Source: Pandoraea fibrosis
GTDB lineage: Bacteria > Pseudomonadota > Gammaproteobacteria > Burkholderiales > Burkholderiaceae
Assembly (NCBI RefSeq): GCF_000807775.2
Contig: NZ_CP047385.1
Span: 3,658,001 to 3,722,000 of the forward strand
Length of the DNA: 64,000 bases
Direction of reading: 5' to 3'
In this document: one piece after another, positions 26,224 to 34,699 of the stretch
How positions within the stretch are numbered: the stretch's first letter is position 1
Layout of the letters: the number at the start of each line of letters is the position of its first letter
Program-made: the position numbers and the translations under genes
The notes under the pieces: generated by a model
What the model saw: the letters and a program-made list of their open reading frames with translations, nothing else
The model's database searches: none
What the model was told of the DNA's origin: nothing

Positions 26224-26698
26224 GAGCGTCCTCCTCGCGCACCGCGGCCGATGCCAGCAAGGCATCGAACCGCGACGGACTCACACGGGCATGCAGTTCG
26301 CCGTTGATCGTCACCGCGGGTGACAACGCGCATTGTCCCAGGCAATACACCGACTCGACGCCAACACCATGGCATGGTGCCCCGTCGACAGACGCGCCCG
26401 TACACGCCTCGATGTGGGCGACGAGCGCTTCTCCTCCGCGGCTTTGACACGCTTCCGCGCGGCAAACCTGCACCACCATGGGTGGCGGCGGCGCACTGCG
26501 GAAGTGGTGATAAAACGTGATCACGCCGTGAACTTCGGCACGGGAAAGATTGAGCGCGCTCGCAATCGCAGGCACATGGGCCGGGTCGATGTAACCGTCG
26601 CGGTCTTGCAGCGCATGCAGCAGCGGCAACAACTCGTGCGCATGGCCGGCGTGGCGAGCCAGCAAGGGCGCGAGCGTCGCGTGAGGTGTGGGCACCAT
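26216..26698 (-). CDS. fdsG: NAD-dependent formate dehydrogenase gamma subunit (2Fe-2S)
   Basis: 160 residues, NuoE-like. The helical start (LAPLLARHAGHAHELLPLL) and LNLSRAEVHGVITFYHHFR lead to the thioredoxin-like 2Fe-2S domain, whose cysteines are in VVQVCRAEACQSRGG and VYCLGQCALSP. It shuttles electrons between FMN and the cluster chain. I chose ATG 26698, which has CAGGAG nine bases upstream, over the TTG at 26719. It is the first gene of the operon; a candidate regulatory site lies 32-53 bases upstream. Confidence 0.93.
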   Translation of the reverse strand: MVPTPHATLAPLLARHAGHAHELLPLLHALQDRDGYIDPAHVPAIASALNLSRAEVHGVITFYHHFRSAPPPPMVVQVCRAEACQSRGGEALVAHIEACTGASVDGAPCHGVGVESVYCLGQCALSPAVTINGELHARVSPSRFDALLASAAVREEDAHV

Positions 26699-26729
26699 CT
26701 CGAATGTCTCCTGAGGCAAAACGGCGTCT

Positions 26730-26751
26730 CATATGTTCTTTGTTGCATATG
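26730..26751. promoter_or_regulatory. fds regulatory site 1 (CATATG-N10-CATATG)
   Basis: Two CATATG hexamers at 26730-26735 and 26746-26751 are separated by 10 bases, inside the fdsG promoter region. The same spacing and the TTGCATA core recur at sites 2 and 3, at the ends of the regulator gene. It is a likely binding site of the ModE-type regulator. Confidence 0.6.
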
Positions 26752-26927
26752 ATGACAGCACGTTTCTGGGGGCTCGGTACTTAGGACATTAGTGCAAACG
26801 GCTCGCCCCAACAAGCCTCGTGGAAACACCGATGGCTCAATTTCGCATCGTTCGCTGCATAGCAACATGCATCGTATGCAGGAGCCGCGCCGACCGGAGG
26901 TTCTCCAGCGTGAAACCTCGTGCACAC

Positions 26928-26949
26928 CATATGCAAACGATTACATATA
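26928..26949. promoter_or_regulatory. fds regulatory site 2 (CATATG-N10-CATATA)
   Basis: CATATG at 26928-26933 and CATATA at 26944-26949, 10 bases apart, lie directly after the regulator's stop codon and about 240 bases upstream of fdsG. The complement reads with the same TTGCATA core as sites 1 and 3. A further loose repeat (GCATA at 26857-26861 and TATGC at 26875-26879) lies between. Confidence 0.5.
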
Positions 26950-26954
26950 AAACA

Positions 26955-28028
26955 TCAGCCTAGTGAGGGAAATGCCTCGGCGAGCGGCGTGACCCGCCCC
27001 GTGGATGCCTCGCTGTAGCCGGGGATGGCATGCACGGCCTGCCGGTATTCCCCGCTTTGCAGAATCTCCAGCAACCCTTGCAGATGCGGAGAATCGCTGC
27101 CGCTTTCCGGAAACATCAGGCAATAGCGTTCGGTCAGGATCGGCAGGAAGTCCAGGCCGAACTGACTCGCGGCCGCTTCGATTGCCAGCCCTGCGTCCGC
27201 GCGACCGCTCGCAATGTAAGCCGCCACGGCCGCATGTGTGAATTCGATGTTCTCTGCCCCCGCGATGGCGGACGGATCGATGCCCTCGCGCGCCAACAGG
27301 AGATCGAAGATGATGCGCGTGCCCGACCCGCGTTCACGGTTCGCGAACCGGGCACCCGTGCGTGGCAAATCGGCAAGCGAGTGAATGCCGAGCGGATTCC
27401 CTCGCGCAACGATCAGCCCGAGTCGACGAGACGCCACATCGGCCACCCGATAGGACTTGCCCTTGAGCAGCGGGCCGTAGTGATCCAGCACCGGCTCCGC
27501 GAGTGCGCCGATCGGCACATGAAAACTCGCGACTTCACACTCGTGCTTCGCCAGCGCGGCAATCGCCTCGATGCTGCCGCGATAACTCACGTCGATAGGC
27601 AAACCGGCACGCCCCGCGAAGTCGACCAGCGCGGCGACGGCCAGTCCGTGGCTCGCAAAGAGACGCAATTGATCGCTCTCCTGCAACAACAGATCATCGA
27701 GTTCGGTCTGCAACTCCGACGCCATGGTCTCCAACAGCGGCCCCAGTCGCGCCTGCAATCGCTTTTGCCCCCATAGCAGCCGCTGCGCCAGGGGCGTGAG
27801 CACCGCACCACGCCCGCGCGCCATGGTCAGCAGTGGCGCCCCCATAAGCGATTCGATTTCCTTCACATGCCCCCACGCGCCACGGTACGACTGGCCCAGC
27901 ACCTGACTGGCGGCCTGCAAGTTGCCGTGCGTCTGCACCTGCGTGAGCAACGACAACACCTTGTCGAGCGGAAGATCGTTGCCGTCGTGCCGGAAACAGA
28001 GCTGAGGGGCGATGGAAATGCGCTTCAT
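26955..28028 (-). CDS. ModE-type HTH regulator with periplasmic-binding-like domain (FdsR-like)
   Basis: 357 residues. The N-terminal ~105 residues form a ModE/LysR-type winged helix (LDKVLSLLTQVQTHGNLQAA, LGQSYRGAWGHVKEIESLMG, LTPLAQRLLWGQKRL). The remainder is a substrate-binding-like effector domain (LRLFASHGLAVAALVDFAG, FANRERGSGTRIIFDLLLA, YIASGRADAGLAIEAAA). Such domains sense molybdate/molybdopterin or small acids. It lies upstream of, and in the same direction as, fdsG. With the repeated sites, it is probably the fds operon regulator and controls itself. The name fdsR is inference, so no symbol is given. Confidence 0.8.
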   Translation of the reverse strand: MKRISIAPQLCFRHDGNDLPLDKVLSLLTQVQTHGNLQAASQVLGQSYRGAWGHVKEIESLMGAPLLTMARGRGAVLTPLAQRLLWGQKRLQARLGPLLETMASELQTELDDLLLQESDQLRLFASHGLAVAALVDFAGRAGLPIDVSYRGSIEAIAALAKHECEVASFHVPIGALAEPVLDHYGPLLKGKSYRVADVASRRLGLIVARGNPLGIHSLADLPRTGARFANRERGSGTRIIFDLLLAREGIDPSAIAGAENIEFTHAAVAAYIASGRADAGLAIEAAASQFGLDFLPILTERYCLMFPESGSDSPHLQGLLEILQSGEYRQAVHAIPGYSEASTGRVTPLAEAFPSLG

Positions 28029-28038
28029 TGACTCACCT

Positions 28039-28060
28039 TATATGCTATTCATTGCATAAA
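28039..28060. promoter_or_regulatory. fds regulatory site 3 (TATATG-N10-CATAAA)
   Basis: TATATG at 28039-28044 and CATAAA at 28055-28060, with the same 10-base spacing and TTGCATA core, lie 11-32 bases upstream of the regulator's start codon. The site is well placed for autorepression. It also lies in the divergent promoter region of the YdeP-like gene. Confidence 0.55.
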
Positions 28061-28261
28061 TCAATCTATGCAAAATCCTGATAAGATGCCGACAAACGTC
28101 GATTTAACAGGGTATTTCGCACCGACATCCCTACGAAATCACCGTCGCGATGCGCTTCAATTATGCATCAATTTGCCGATTTGGCGTTAACGTTTGTCCT
28201 TGGCCGTGGCGTTCCCCCATGTCGACGCACCGCGCCAACCACCTTTGCCTGAACCTGCGTC

Positions 28262-30574
28262 ATGTCTGCCCCGAAAATTGCCCCTTACGATCGTCCCGCC
28301 GGTGGTTGGGGCGCGCTCAAGAACGTCGCCATCCAACTCGTTACCCAAGGCATTCCGCTCAAGGGCGCACGCACTCTCCTCAGCGCAAACCAGCCCAGCG
28401 GATTCGACTGCCCCGGCTGCGCGTGGCCTGATCGCGAACATGCCTCAACCTTCGAGTTTTGCGAGAACGGTGCGAAGGCCGTTGCCGCCGAGGCCACCAA
28501 ACGACGCGTCACCCCAGCGTTCTTTGCCGAACATAGCGTGACCGATCTGCTGACGCTGGACGATTACACGCTCGAAGGCTACGGCCGTCTCACGCATCCC
28601 ATGCGCTATGACGCCGCTACCGATCGCTACCAGCCCATCGCGTGGAACGACGCCTTCGCACTGATCGGCGAACACCTGCGCGCCCTGCCCGATCCCGATC
28701 AAGCGGCGTTCTACACCTCCGGCCGCACGAGCAATGAGGCCGCGTTCCTCTATCAGCTCTTCGTCCGCCAATACGGCACCAACAATTTCCCCGACTGCTC
28801 GAACATGTGCCACGAGCCGACCAGCGTGGGACTACCGCCAGTCGTAGGACTGGGCAAAGGCACGGTGACGCTCGAAGACTTCGAACTGGCCGACACGCTG
28901 CTGCTGTTCGGTCAGAACCCCGGGACCAATCACCCGCGCATGCTCGGCGAGTTGCGCGAAGCCGCCCGGCGCGGCGCCACCATTGTGTCGGTCAATCTGC
29001 TGCACGAGCGTGGACTGGAGCGCTTCGCCGACCCGCAGAGTCCGGCCGAGATGCTGAGCATGGGAGGCACCGCGATCAGCGGGCACTACGTCACGCCCGC
29101 GAGCGGCGGCGACTTTGCCTTCGTCAAAGGTGTCATCAAACATGTGCTGGAGCGCGACGCCGAAGCGCGTCAAAACGGCGAGCCGGCGCTACTCGACGAT
29201 GCCTTCATCGCAGAACACACCCACGGCTTCGAGGCCTTCGCCGCCGACGTGCGCGCCGAGCACTGGGACGATCTGGAACGGGCGTCCGGCGTTTCGCAAG
29301 CGCAGATGTGCCAGATTGCCGACGTCTATCTGCGTGGCGAGCGAGTCATCGCAACGTGGGGCATGGGCATCACTCAGCACAAACAGGCCGTGGCGACCAT
29401 TCAGATGATCGTCAACCTGATGCTCCTGCGCGGCAACATCGGGCGCCCCGGCGCAGGGCTGTGCCCCGTGCGCGGGCACAGCAACGTGCAGGGCGATCGC
29501 ACCGTGGGCATTAACGAAAAGCCCTCGGCCGCGTTTCTCGACCGGCTCGGCGAGGCGTTCGATTTCGCCCCTCCCCGACGCGAAGGACTCGGCGTCGTGG
29601 ACACGATCTCGGCAATGCTGGCCGGGCATATCAAGGTCTTCATCGGCATGGGCGGCAACTTTGCGATGGCCACGCCCGACACGCCGCGCACGTGGGAAGG
29701 TCTGCGTCAGTGCGATCTGACCGTGCATGTGGCCACCAAGCTCAATCGCAGCCATCTCGTGCATGGACGCGATGCGCTGATCCTGCCGTGCCTCGGGCGC
29801 ACCGAGATCGACATGCAGAACGGCACCGTGCAGGGCGTCACCGTCGAAGATTCGATGAGCATGGTGCACCTGTCCTACGGCATCAATCCCCCGGCGTCGG
29901 AGCATCTGCGCTCGGAGCCGGCCATCGTGGCAGGCATGGCGCAGGCCACCATGGGCCGCGCCCTCGCCGGCCACGACGACTGGCATTGGTATGTGCAAGA
30001 CTACGACCGCATTCGCGATGCCATCGCTGCCACCTTCGACGACTTTGCAGATTTCAACCGCCGCGTGCGACATCCGGGCGGGTTCCGGCTGGCCGTGCCA
30101 CCGTCGGAGCGTCAGTGGCTGACGGCGAATGGACGCGCCAACTTCACCACTCATCCGTTGCCGCGCGAGTTGCCCATCGACGTAGCGCGCCGTCAGGCAG
30201 GCAAGCGCAGCGCCGACGTGCTGCAACTCGCCACGATTCGCTCGCACGACCAATACAACACCACGATCTACGGCCTGAACGACCGGTATCGCGGTGTGTT
30301 CGGGCAACGCCGTGTCGTCTTCGCGAATATCGAGGATCTGGATGCGCAGGGCTTGCGGGCCGGTGAACGTGTCGACATCGTGGGCGTCTGGCACGACGGG
30401 ATCGCCCGGCGGGCCGATGACTTCCTGCTCGTCGCCTACGACATTCCGCGCGGCTGCATCGCGGCGTACTACCCCGAGACCAACGGGCTGGTGCCACTCG
30501 ATGCCGTTGCCGACGGCGCAGGCACCCCGACGTCGAAGTCGATCCCGGTGCTGTTGGAGCGCCGCCATGGCTGA
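28262..30574 (+). CDS. FdhF/YdeP-family molybdopterin oxidoreductase
   Basis: 770 residues. N-terminal cysteines of a 4Fe-4S-type motif (FDCPGCAW, Cys50/Cys53, and Cys67 in FCENGAKA) precede a molybdopterin domain. The molybdenum ligand is probably Cys183 in NMCHEPTSVGL, as in YdeP/CbbBc proteins. C-terminal cofactor-binding sequences are present (HDQYNTTIYGLNDRYRGVFG). The reaction of this family is not well defined; it resembles formate dehydrogenase H but lacks selenocysteine. It is divergent from the regulator and shares the FdhD/molybdopterin needs of the fds operon. Confidence 0.88.
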   Translation: MSAPKIAPYDRPAGGWGALKNVAIQLVTQGIPLKGARTLLSANQPSGFDCPGCAWPDREHASTFEFCENGAKAVAAEATKRRVTPAFFAEHSVTDLLTLDDYTLEGYGRLTHPMRYDAATDRYQPIAWNDAFALIGEHLRALPDPDQAAFYTSGRTSNEAAFLYQLFVRQYGTNNFPDCSNMCHEPTSVGLPPVVGLGKGTVTLEDFELADTLLLFGQNPGTNHPRMLGELREAARRGATIVSVNLLHERGLERFADPQSPAEMLSMGGTAISGHYVTPASGGDFAFVKGVIKHVLERDAEARQNGEPALLDDAFIAEHTHGFEAFAADVRAEHWDDLERASGVSQAQMCQIADVYLRGERVIATWGMGITQHKQAVATIQMIVNLMLLRGNIGRPGAGLCPVRGHSNVQGDRTVGINEKPSAAFLDRLGEAFDFAPPRREGLGVVDTISAMLAGHIKVFIGMGGNFAMATPDTPRTWEGLRQCDLTVHVATKLNRSHLVHGRDALILPCLGRTEIDMQNGTVQGVTVEDSMSMVHLSYGINPPASEHLRSEPAIVAGMAQATMGRALAGHDDWHWYVQDYDRIRDAIAATFDDFADFNRRVRHPGGFRLAVPPSERQWLTANGRANFTTHPLPRELPIDVARRQAGKRSADVLQLATIRSHDQYNTTIYGLNDRYRGVFGQRRVVFANIEDLDAQGLRAGERVDIVGVWHDGIARRADDFLLVAYDIPRGCIAAYYPETNGLVPLDAVADGAGTPTSKSIPVLLERRHG

Positions 30575-30845
30575 CGAGACCTCGGCCGTCGACGCGAGCC
30601 TTGCACAGGCCGAGCAGGACCTGGCTCGCCTGCTTGCAACGTTGGCCGACGGCCGCCGCGAGGGCCGCGAGTCGCTCTCGCTCGCCCGCCTGGCGAAGCG
30701 CAGCGCGTTGCCCATGAGCACGCTGCTGCGCTATCTCAGCGTGCTCACCGATGCCGGCTGGGTCTCGCTCGAAGACGGTGAGCGAGGTCTGCGCCTCGCC
30801 CGCCTCACCGAAGCGGGCGTCGCACAATGCGATAGCTTGAGATGA
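30567..30845 (+). CDS. Small winged-helix (ArsR-like) DNA-binding protein
   Basis: 92 residues. A helix-turn-helix is visible in SLARLAKRSALPMSTLLRYL, followed by a wing-like VLTDAGWVSLEDGERGLRLA and a short C-terminal helix. The start ATG 30567 overlaps the oxidoreductase stop by 8 bases, so the two are translated together. It is probably a regulator of that gene or of molybdenum metabolism; the target is not shown. Confidence 0.75.
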   Translation: MADETSAVDASLAQAEQDLARLLATLADGRREGRESLSLARLAKRSALPMSTLLRYLSVLTDAGWVSLEDGERGLRLARLTEAGVAQCDSLR

Positions 30846-30996
30846 CTTGCCGGCAAGGCATCGCAAGTAAGGCGCTGCAACACGACTGACATATTTCCAT
30901 CCCGAGACGCGACTTACACTCGTCGCCACCGTGTCTGGTCATACCCTGTTTGCGTATGATGGCGCCAGCACACGGCCCTCACGTCACGGAGACCCC

Positions 30997-32079
30997 ATGG
31001 AGAATGTCGTTGCGCGTCCGGCAGAGATCGACACCGCCACGTCCGCCGCTGTTTCTGTTACCCCGGTATCGCCTGACCATCCCGTCCCCCTGACCTCGGA
31101 GACGATGGTGTCTCCCGCCTTGTGGCGTCATGCCCGACCATCGCGCTGGAATCCCTGGCTCATTGGCCTGACGGGACTCACTGGACTCTGGCAATGGCTG
31201 GGACTCGGCTGGGCACTACGCCATTGGGGAGACGTTGCCACATGGACGCTGATCCCGGTGCTGTTGCTCACCCCGATGCACTGGGGGCTGATTCACGAGT
31301 CCATTCACGGCCAGTTGCGCCTGAACGCTCGCGCCAACGAGCGTACCGGCCGCGCCCTGTCGCTGCTGCTCGGGTTGCCGTTCGAGATCATGCGCTTCGG
31401 ACACCTCATGCATCACCGATTTACGCGTCAGCCCTTCGACCGCCCCGATATTTCGGCGCTGCCCGCGAATGCGTCGGTGGCCCGTCGCGCACAAACCTGG
31501 CTCGGCTACCAGTCGCGACTGCTGGGCGGCATGTGGCTCGCGGAAGTCTTCGCCCCGGTAATCGCATGGTTGCCCGTGCGACGCCTGCCCTCGCTCGCCA
31601 TGCGTGCGCTCGGCAGTGATCCGGAAGATGAGGATGTGCGTCGGCGGGTCGTCATGTTCGCGTCCGATCCGGTGCGCCGCCGCCGGATTCAGCGCGACTT
31701 TCTCGTCTTGCTCGCTGCGCTGGCCGTCGCTCTCTGGGCGTATGGCCCATGGTGGCCGGTGTTTCTCGCAACGTTCGCGGCACGCGGCGTCTGGCTATCG
31801 ATCGCCGATAACCTGCCGCACTACGGCGTTGGGATGGACGAGCCCGCACGCGCACGCAACTTCCGTGCGGCAGTGCCGGCGCGCGCACTGCTACTCAACC
31901 AGCATCTGCATCGCGTGCATCACCAGTACCCGACGGCCCCCTGGCATCTGCTGCCGTCAATCGATACCGCCCAGCCGACCGCCGGACCGGAAATTCCGTA
32001 TTGGCACGCCGTCTTTCGTCAGTTCGCGGGCCCCCTTCCGGCCGGCACACTGGCGACAGGCACAGCCGCCACGGCCTGA
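30997..32079 (+). CDS. Membrane fatty acid desaturase
   Basis: 360 residues. The three histidine boxes of membrane di-iron desaturases are present (HESIHG, HLMHHR and HRVHHQY), with about four to five hydrophobic helices around them. It inserts a double bond in acyl chains (or a related hydroxylation) at the inner membrane. ATG 30997 has GGAG upstream; a GTG at 30931 in the same frame is less likely. It stands alone between the YdeP block and the iron-uptake block. Confidence 0.85.
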   Translation: MENVVARPAEIDTATSAAVSVTPVSPDHPVPLTSETMVSPALWRHARPSRWNPWLIGLTGLTGLWQWLGLGWALRHWGDVATWTLIPVLLLTPMHWGLIHESIHGQLRLNARANERTGRALSLLLGLPFEIMRFGHLMHHRFTRQPFDRPDISALPANASVARRAQTWLGYQSRLLGGMWLAEVFAPVIAWLPVRRLPSLAMRALGSDPEDEDVRRRVVMFASDPVRRRRIQRDFLVLLAALAVALWAYGPWWPVFLATFAARGVWLSIADNLPHYGVGMDEPARARNFRAAVPARALLLNQHLHRVHHQYPTAPWHLLPSIDTAQPTAGPEIPYWHAVFRQFAGPLPAGTLATGTAATA

Positions 32080-32225
32080 TCGACGCCGCCTCGCCGACGC
32101 TCCGCCAATATCCCGCCCATGGAGAGACGACGGCGCCACTCGCGCCGTTGCCTCCTTACCACGCAACGCCGTCGTCGCCTAACGGAATTAAGTCGGACTC
32201 TTTCGGGATTTATCTGAATCATGAT

Positions 32226-32244
32226 ATAAATGCGAATCGTTTTC
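32226..32244. promoter_or_regulatory. Candidate Fur box upstream of iron-uptake genes
   Basis: ATAAATGCGAATCGTTTTC matches 12 of 19 positions of the Fur consensus (GATAATGATAATCATTATC) and lies in an AT-rich stretch about 140 bases before the first small membrane protein gene. Iron repression of the downstream siderophore-type genes would fit. Confidence 0.5.
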
Positions 32245-32385
32245 GTTAACGTTTGCATCTTCATCGATTTGAATAGATGACCAAAACGTTCGACGAGGAC
32301 CGTTTGTGGATTGGCTTCGTCAGCCACGTCGCCCCCGGGGCGGCGTTTTTGCTTGCGCAGCGACATTTTTCAGCGATTCCCACGC

Positions 32386-32664
32386 ATGTTGATTGCATTG
32401 GCCATTGCACTGGCATGGCTGGCAGGCGGTGCCTGCTATCTCACCTCGGAGCACCAGCGCTTGCGAGCACGGCGACTGGCGGCACAGCCCGCGCGGGCGC
32501 TATCGCTCGCGGCTGCGATCGCGAGCCTCGCTTGCTGGTGGCAAGCCGCCGGTCCCTCCGCCGGTATCGCAGCCGCGTTCATGTCACTGTGTTTCGGTTT
32601 GCTCTTCTGGCCTTACGCGGCTGGCGGCTGGCACTGGCTGCGCGGAGACGCTCATGTGGAGTAG
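32386..32664 (+). CDS. Small membrane protein (DUF3325-like)
   Basis: 92 residues with about three hydrophobic helices (MLIALAIALAWLAGGACYL, LSLAAAIASLACWW, AAAFMSLCFGLLFWPYAAGG). The position and shape fit the DUF3325 proteins found next to PepSY and TonB receptor genes in siderophore loci; the assignment rests on context and is moderate. ATG 32386 begins the first helix. The gene overlaps the next one by 11 bases. Confidence 0.6.
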   Translation: MLIALAIALAWLAGGACYLTSEHQRLRARRLAAQPARALSLAAAIASLACWWQAAGPSAGIAAAFMSLCFGLLFWPYAAGGWHWLRGDAHVE

Positions 32665-32908
32665 AACCTTCGCGGGCCTCGTGCTCGGCTTCTTCGCCGC
32701 CATGGCATTGTGCGGCGCTATCGCATACATGACGCCCGCCGGCTGGCAAACGGCCGTCATCCCTGTCATTGCGCTCTTCCCGCTCGTGTGGCTCGGCCTG
32801 TTCGCCGTCGTCTTCGCGAGCCGCACCGCCACGCACGCGTGGGTCGGCCTTGGCGCCACCACCGTTGTCGCCTGGGCCGCGCTGCTGCTGGCGCGCGCCG
32901 TCTGGTAA
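32654..32908 (+). CDS. Small membrane protein (DUF3649-like)
   Basis: 84 residues with three hydrophobic segments (FAGLVLGFFAAMALCGAIAY, TAVIPVIALFPLVWLGLFAVV, GATTVVAWAALLLARAVW). It fits the DUF3649 proteins that accompany PepSY iron-uptake proteins. It starts within the end of the preceding gene and stops 10 bases before the PepSY gene, so all are one operon. Confidence 0.6.
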   Translation: MWSRTFAGLVLGFFAAMALCGAIAYMTPAGWQTAVIPVIALFPLVWLGLFAVVFASRTATHAWVGLGATTVVAWAALLLARAVW

Positions 32909-32918
32909 GGATCGTCCC

Positions 32919-34577
32919 ATGCGCGCCCAAACGCTGCGTCAATTTCTGAGTGTCCATACGTGGGCCGGCATCGTGGCCGGCTTCGCCTTGTTCATCGCCA
33001 TGCTCGGCGGTGCCCTGACCGTGTTCCATCACGAAATCGAACGCTGGGAACAACCGGCCACGCGCCATGCACCGCTCTCGCTCGCGCAAACGGAACAGCT
33101 CGCCGAGATGGTTCGTGCGAAATATCCGGCGGCACGTGCGCAGATGGGCGTGGTGCTGCCCAATCACTCGCCCACGCCCTTCGCTTACTGGCAAGCGCCC
33201 AGCGGCGAATGGATGCAGGCCAGACTGGGCCTGAGTGCCGACGGTGGCGCCCCGTCGCTGGTCATCGGCGACGCCCGCCCCGGGCTGTCGAGCACGATCA
33301 ACGCCCTGCACTACTCGCTGTCGATCCCGACCTATGGCCTGTATCTGATGGGGGTGGTGTCGCTGTTCTATGGCATGGCGCTGATCTCCGGCGTGATCGT
33401 GCACTTGCCGCGCGTCACGCGCGACATCTTCGCGCTGCGCCCAGGGCGCAATCTCAAGCGCTTCTGGCAAGACGCCCACAACGCCATCGGCGTATTGAGT
33501 CTGCCGTTTCACATCGTATTTGCCCTCACTGGCGCGTTGTTGTGCCTGAGCCTGCCGCTGATGATGGCGTTCAACGTCGTGACGTTCGAGAGCAAGCTGA
33601 TGTCGCAGATCCCGCAGGTGACCGGCGCGGTGCCCGCCAAGATCGCCCCGGTGGATGGCAAACCGCTCGACTTGCGGGCCGTACTGGCACGCGCCGAGCA
33701 GGCCGCGCCCGACATGGAGGCGACCGCTATCGCCTGGACCGGCTACGGCAAGCCCGATGCGGTGGCTGAAGTCTACGGCGAGGCCAACGACTCGCTGGGC
33801 GTGTTTGCTGCGGTGGCCGTGCGCCTGAACGATGGCGAGATCGTCGGCCAGCATAGCCCGGGCCTGCGCGACGCCAACCACGCCGTGATGAGCATGATCT
33901 ATGGCGCGCACTTCGGTAACTTCGCGGGCGACGTCATGCGTTGGGTGTACTTCGTACTCGGGTTGATGGGGGCCGTGCTGGTCTATAGCGGCAACCTGCT
34001 CTGGCTCGAGTCTCGTCGCAAGCGCAATGCAGCCATTCAGCCCGCCAATCTGCGCTGGATGGCGAAAGCCACGGCCGGTGTGTTCCTCGGCACCTGCCTC
34101 GGAATCGCTGTGGCCTTCGTCGGCGCCGTTGTGGCGCCCGGCACGACAGCGCTATCGATTTTCGTCGCGACGCTCGCCATCTCGGTCGGCTTTGCGGCAC
34201 TCACGGCACCGGCCGTGGCCGCTACGGGACTGCTGGTCGCGACAGCCCTCACCTGCCTGACGATTCCGGCAGTCGATGCCGTGCTCACGCCGGACAATCT
34301 CGTGCATTCGCTCGCGTCGGGCGATTGGGTACTCGCCGGCGTCGATCTGATCGCCATCGTCGGGGCCGTGATCTTCGCGCTATTCGCGCGCGCAACATGG
34401 CGACGCGCCCGCCACGGCGATCCGTACAGCGTCTGGGCACACCCTGCTGCGGCCGAGGGCCGGATGTCACGCGGCATCGACACGTCGCGTACCCCGCAGC
34501 GCACTGCTGTTGCTCGTCAAGACAGCCCCAACGAAAACCCAGCGCTGCCCGAGCAGCCGGACCCGGCACAAACCTGA
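32919..34577 (+). CDS. PepSY-TM iron-regulated membrane protein
   Basis: 552 residues. A first membrane helix with adjacent His residues (WAGIVAGFALFIAMLGGALTV, then FHHE) is followed by a PepSY-type periplasmic domain, further helices (FWQDAHNAIGVLSLPFHIVF, VLGLMGAVLVYSGNLLWLES) and a multi-helix C-terminal extension. PepSY-TM proteins in siderophore loci are thought to reduce or release iron from ferric siderophores in the periplasm. The Pro/Arg/Asp tail is cytoplasmic. ATG 32919 has AAGGA upstream. Confidence 0.85.
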   Translation: MRAQTLRQFLSVHTWAGIVAGFALFIAMLGGALTVFHHEIERWEQPATRHAPLSLAQTEQLAEMVRAKYPAARAQMGVVLPNHSPTPFAYWQAPSGEWMQARLGLSADGGAPSLVIGDARPGLSSTINALHYSLSIPTYGLYLMGVVSLFYGMALISGVIVHLPRVTRDIFALRPGRNLKRFWQDAHNAIGVLSLPFHIVFALTGALLCLSLPLMMAFNVVTFESKLMSQIPQVTGAVPAKIAPVDGKPLDLRAVLARAEQAAPDMEATAIAWTGYGKPDAVAEVYGEANDSLGVFAAVAVRLNDGEIVGQHSPGLRDANHAVMSMIYGAHFGNFAGDVMRWVYFVLGLMGAVLVYSGNLLWLESRRKRNAAIQPANLRWMAKATAGVFLGTCLGIAVAFVGAVVAPGTTALSIFVATLAISVGFAALTAPAVAATGLLVATALTCLTIPAVDAVLTPDNLVHSLASGDWVLAGVDLIAIVGAVIFALFARATWRRARHGDPYSVWAHPAAAEGRMSRGIDTSRTPQRTAVARQDSPNENPALPEQPDPAQT

Positions 34578-34699
34578 CTGGCTTCGCAGGCGCCCTCCGG
34601 CGCCTGCAACAGCCCGTTTGCCCGTCCCCACATAAGAAGACCGTTTTCAAGACGTAACCGTCGGCACACGACGCATCACCAACAGGGAGATTCACACCG

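Noticed and set aside
29189..30721. Long leftward open frame opposite the YdeP-like gene
   Set aside because: Shadow frame: basic and His-rich, no recognised domain, and the rightward frame has intact cofactor-binding motifs.
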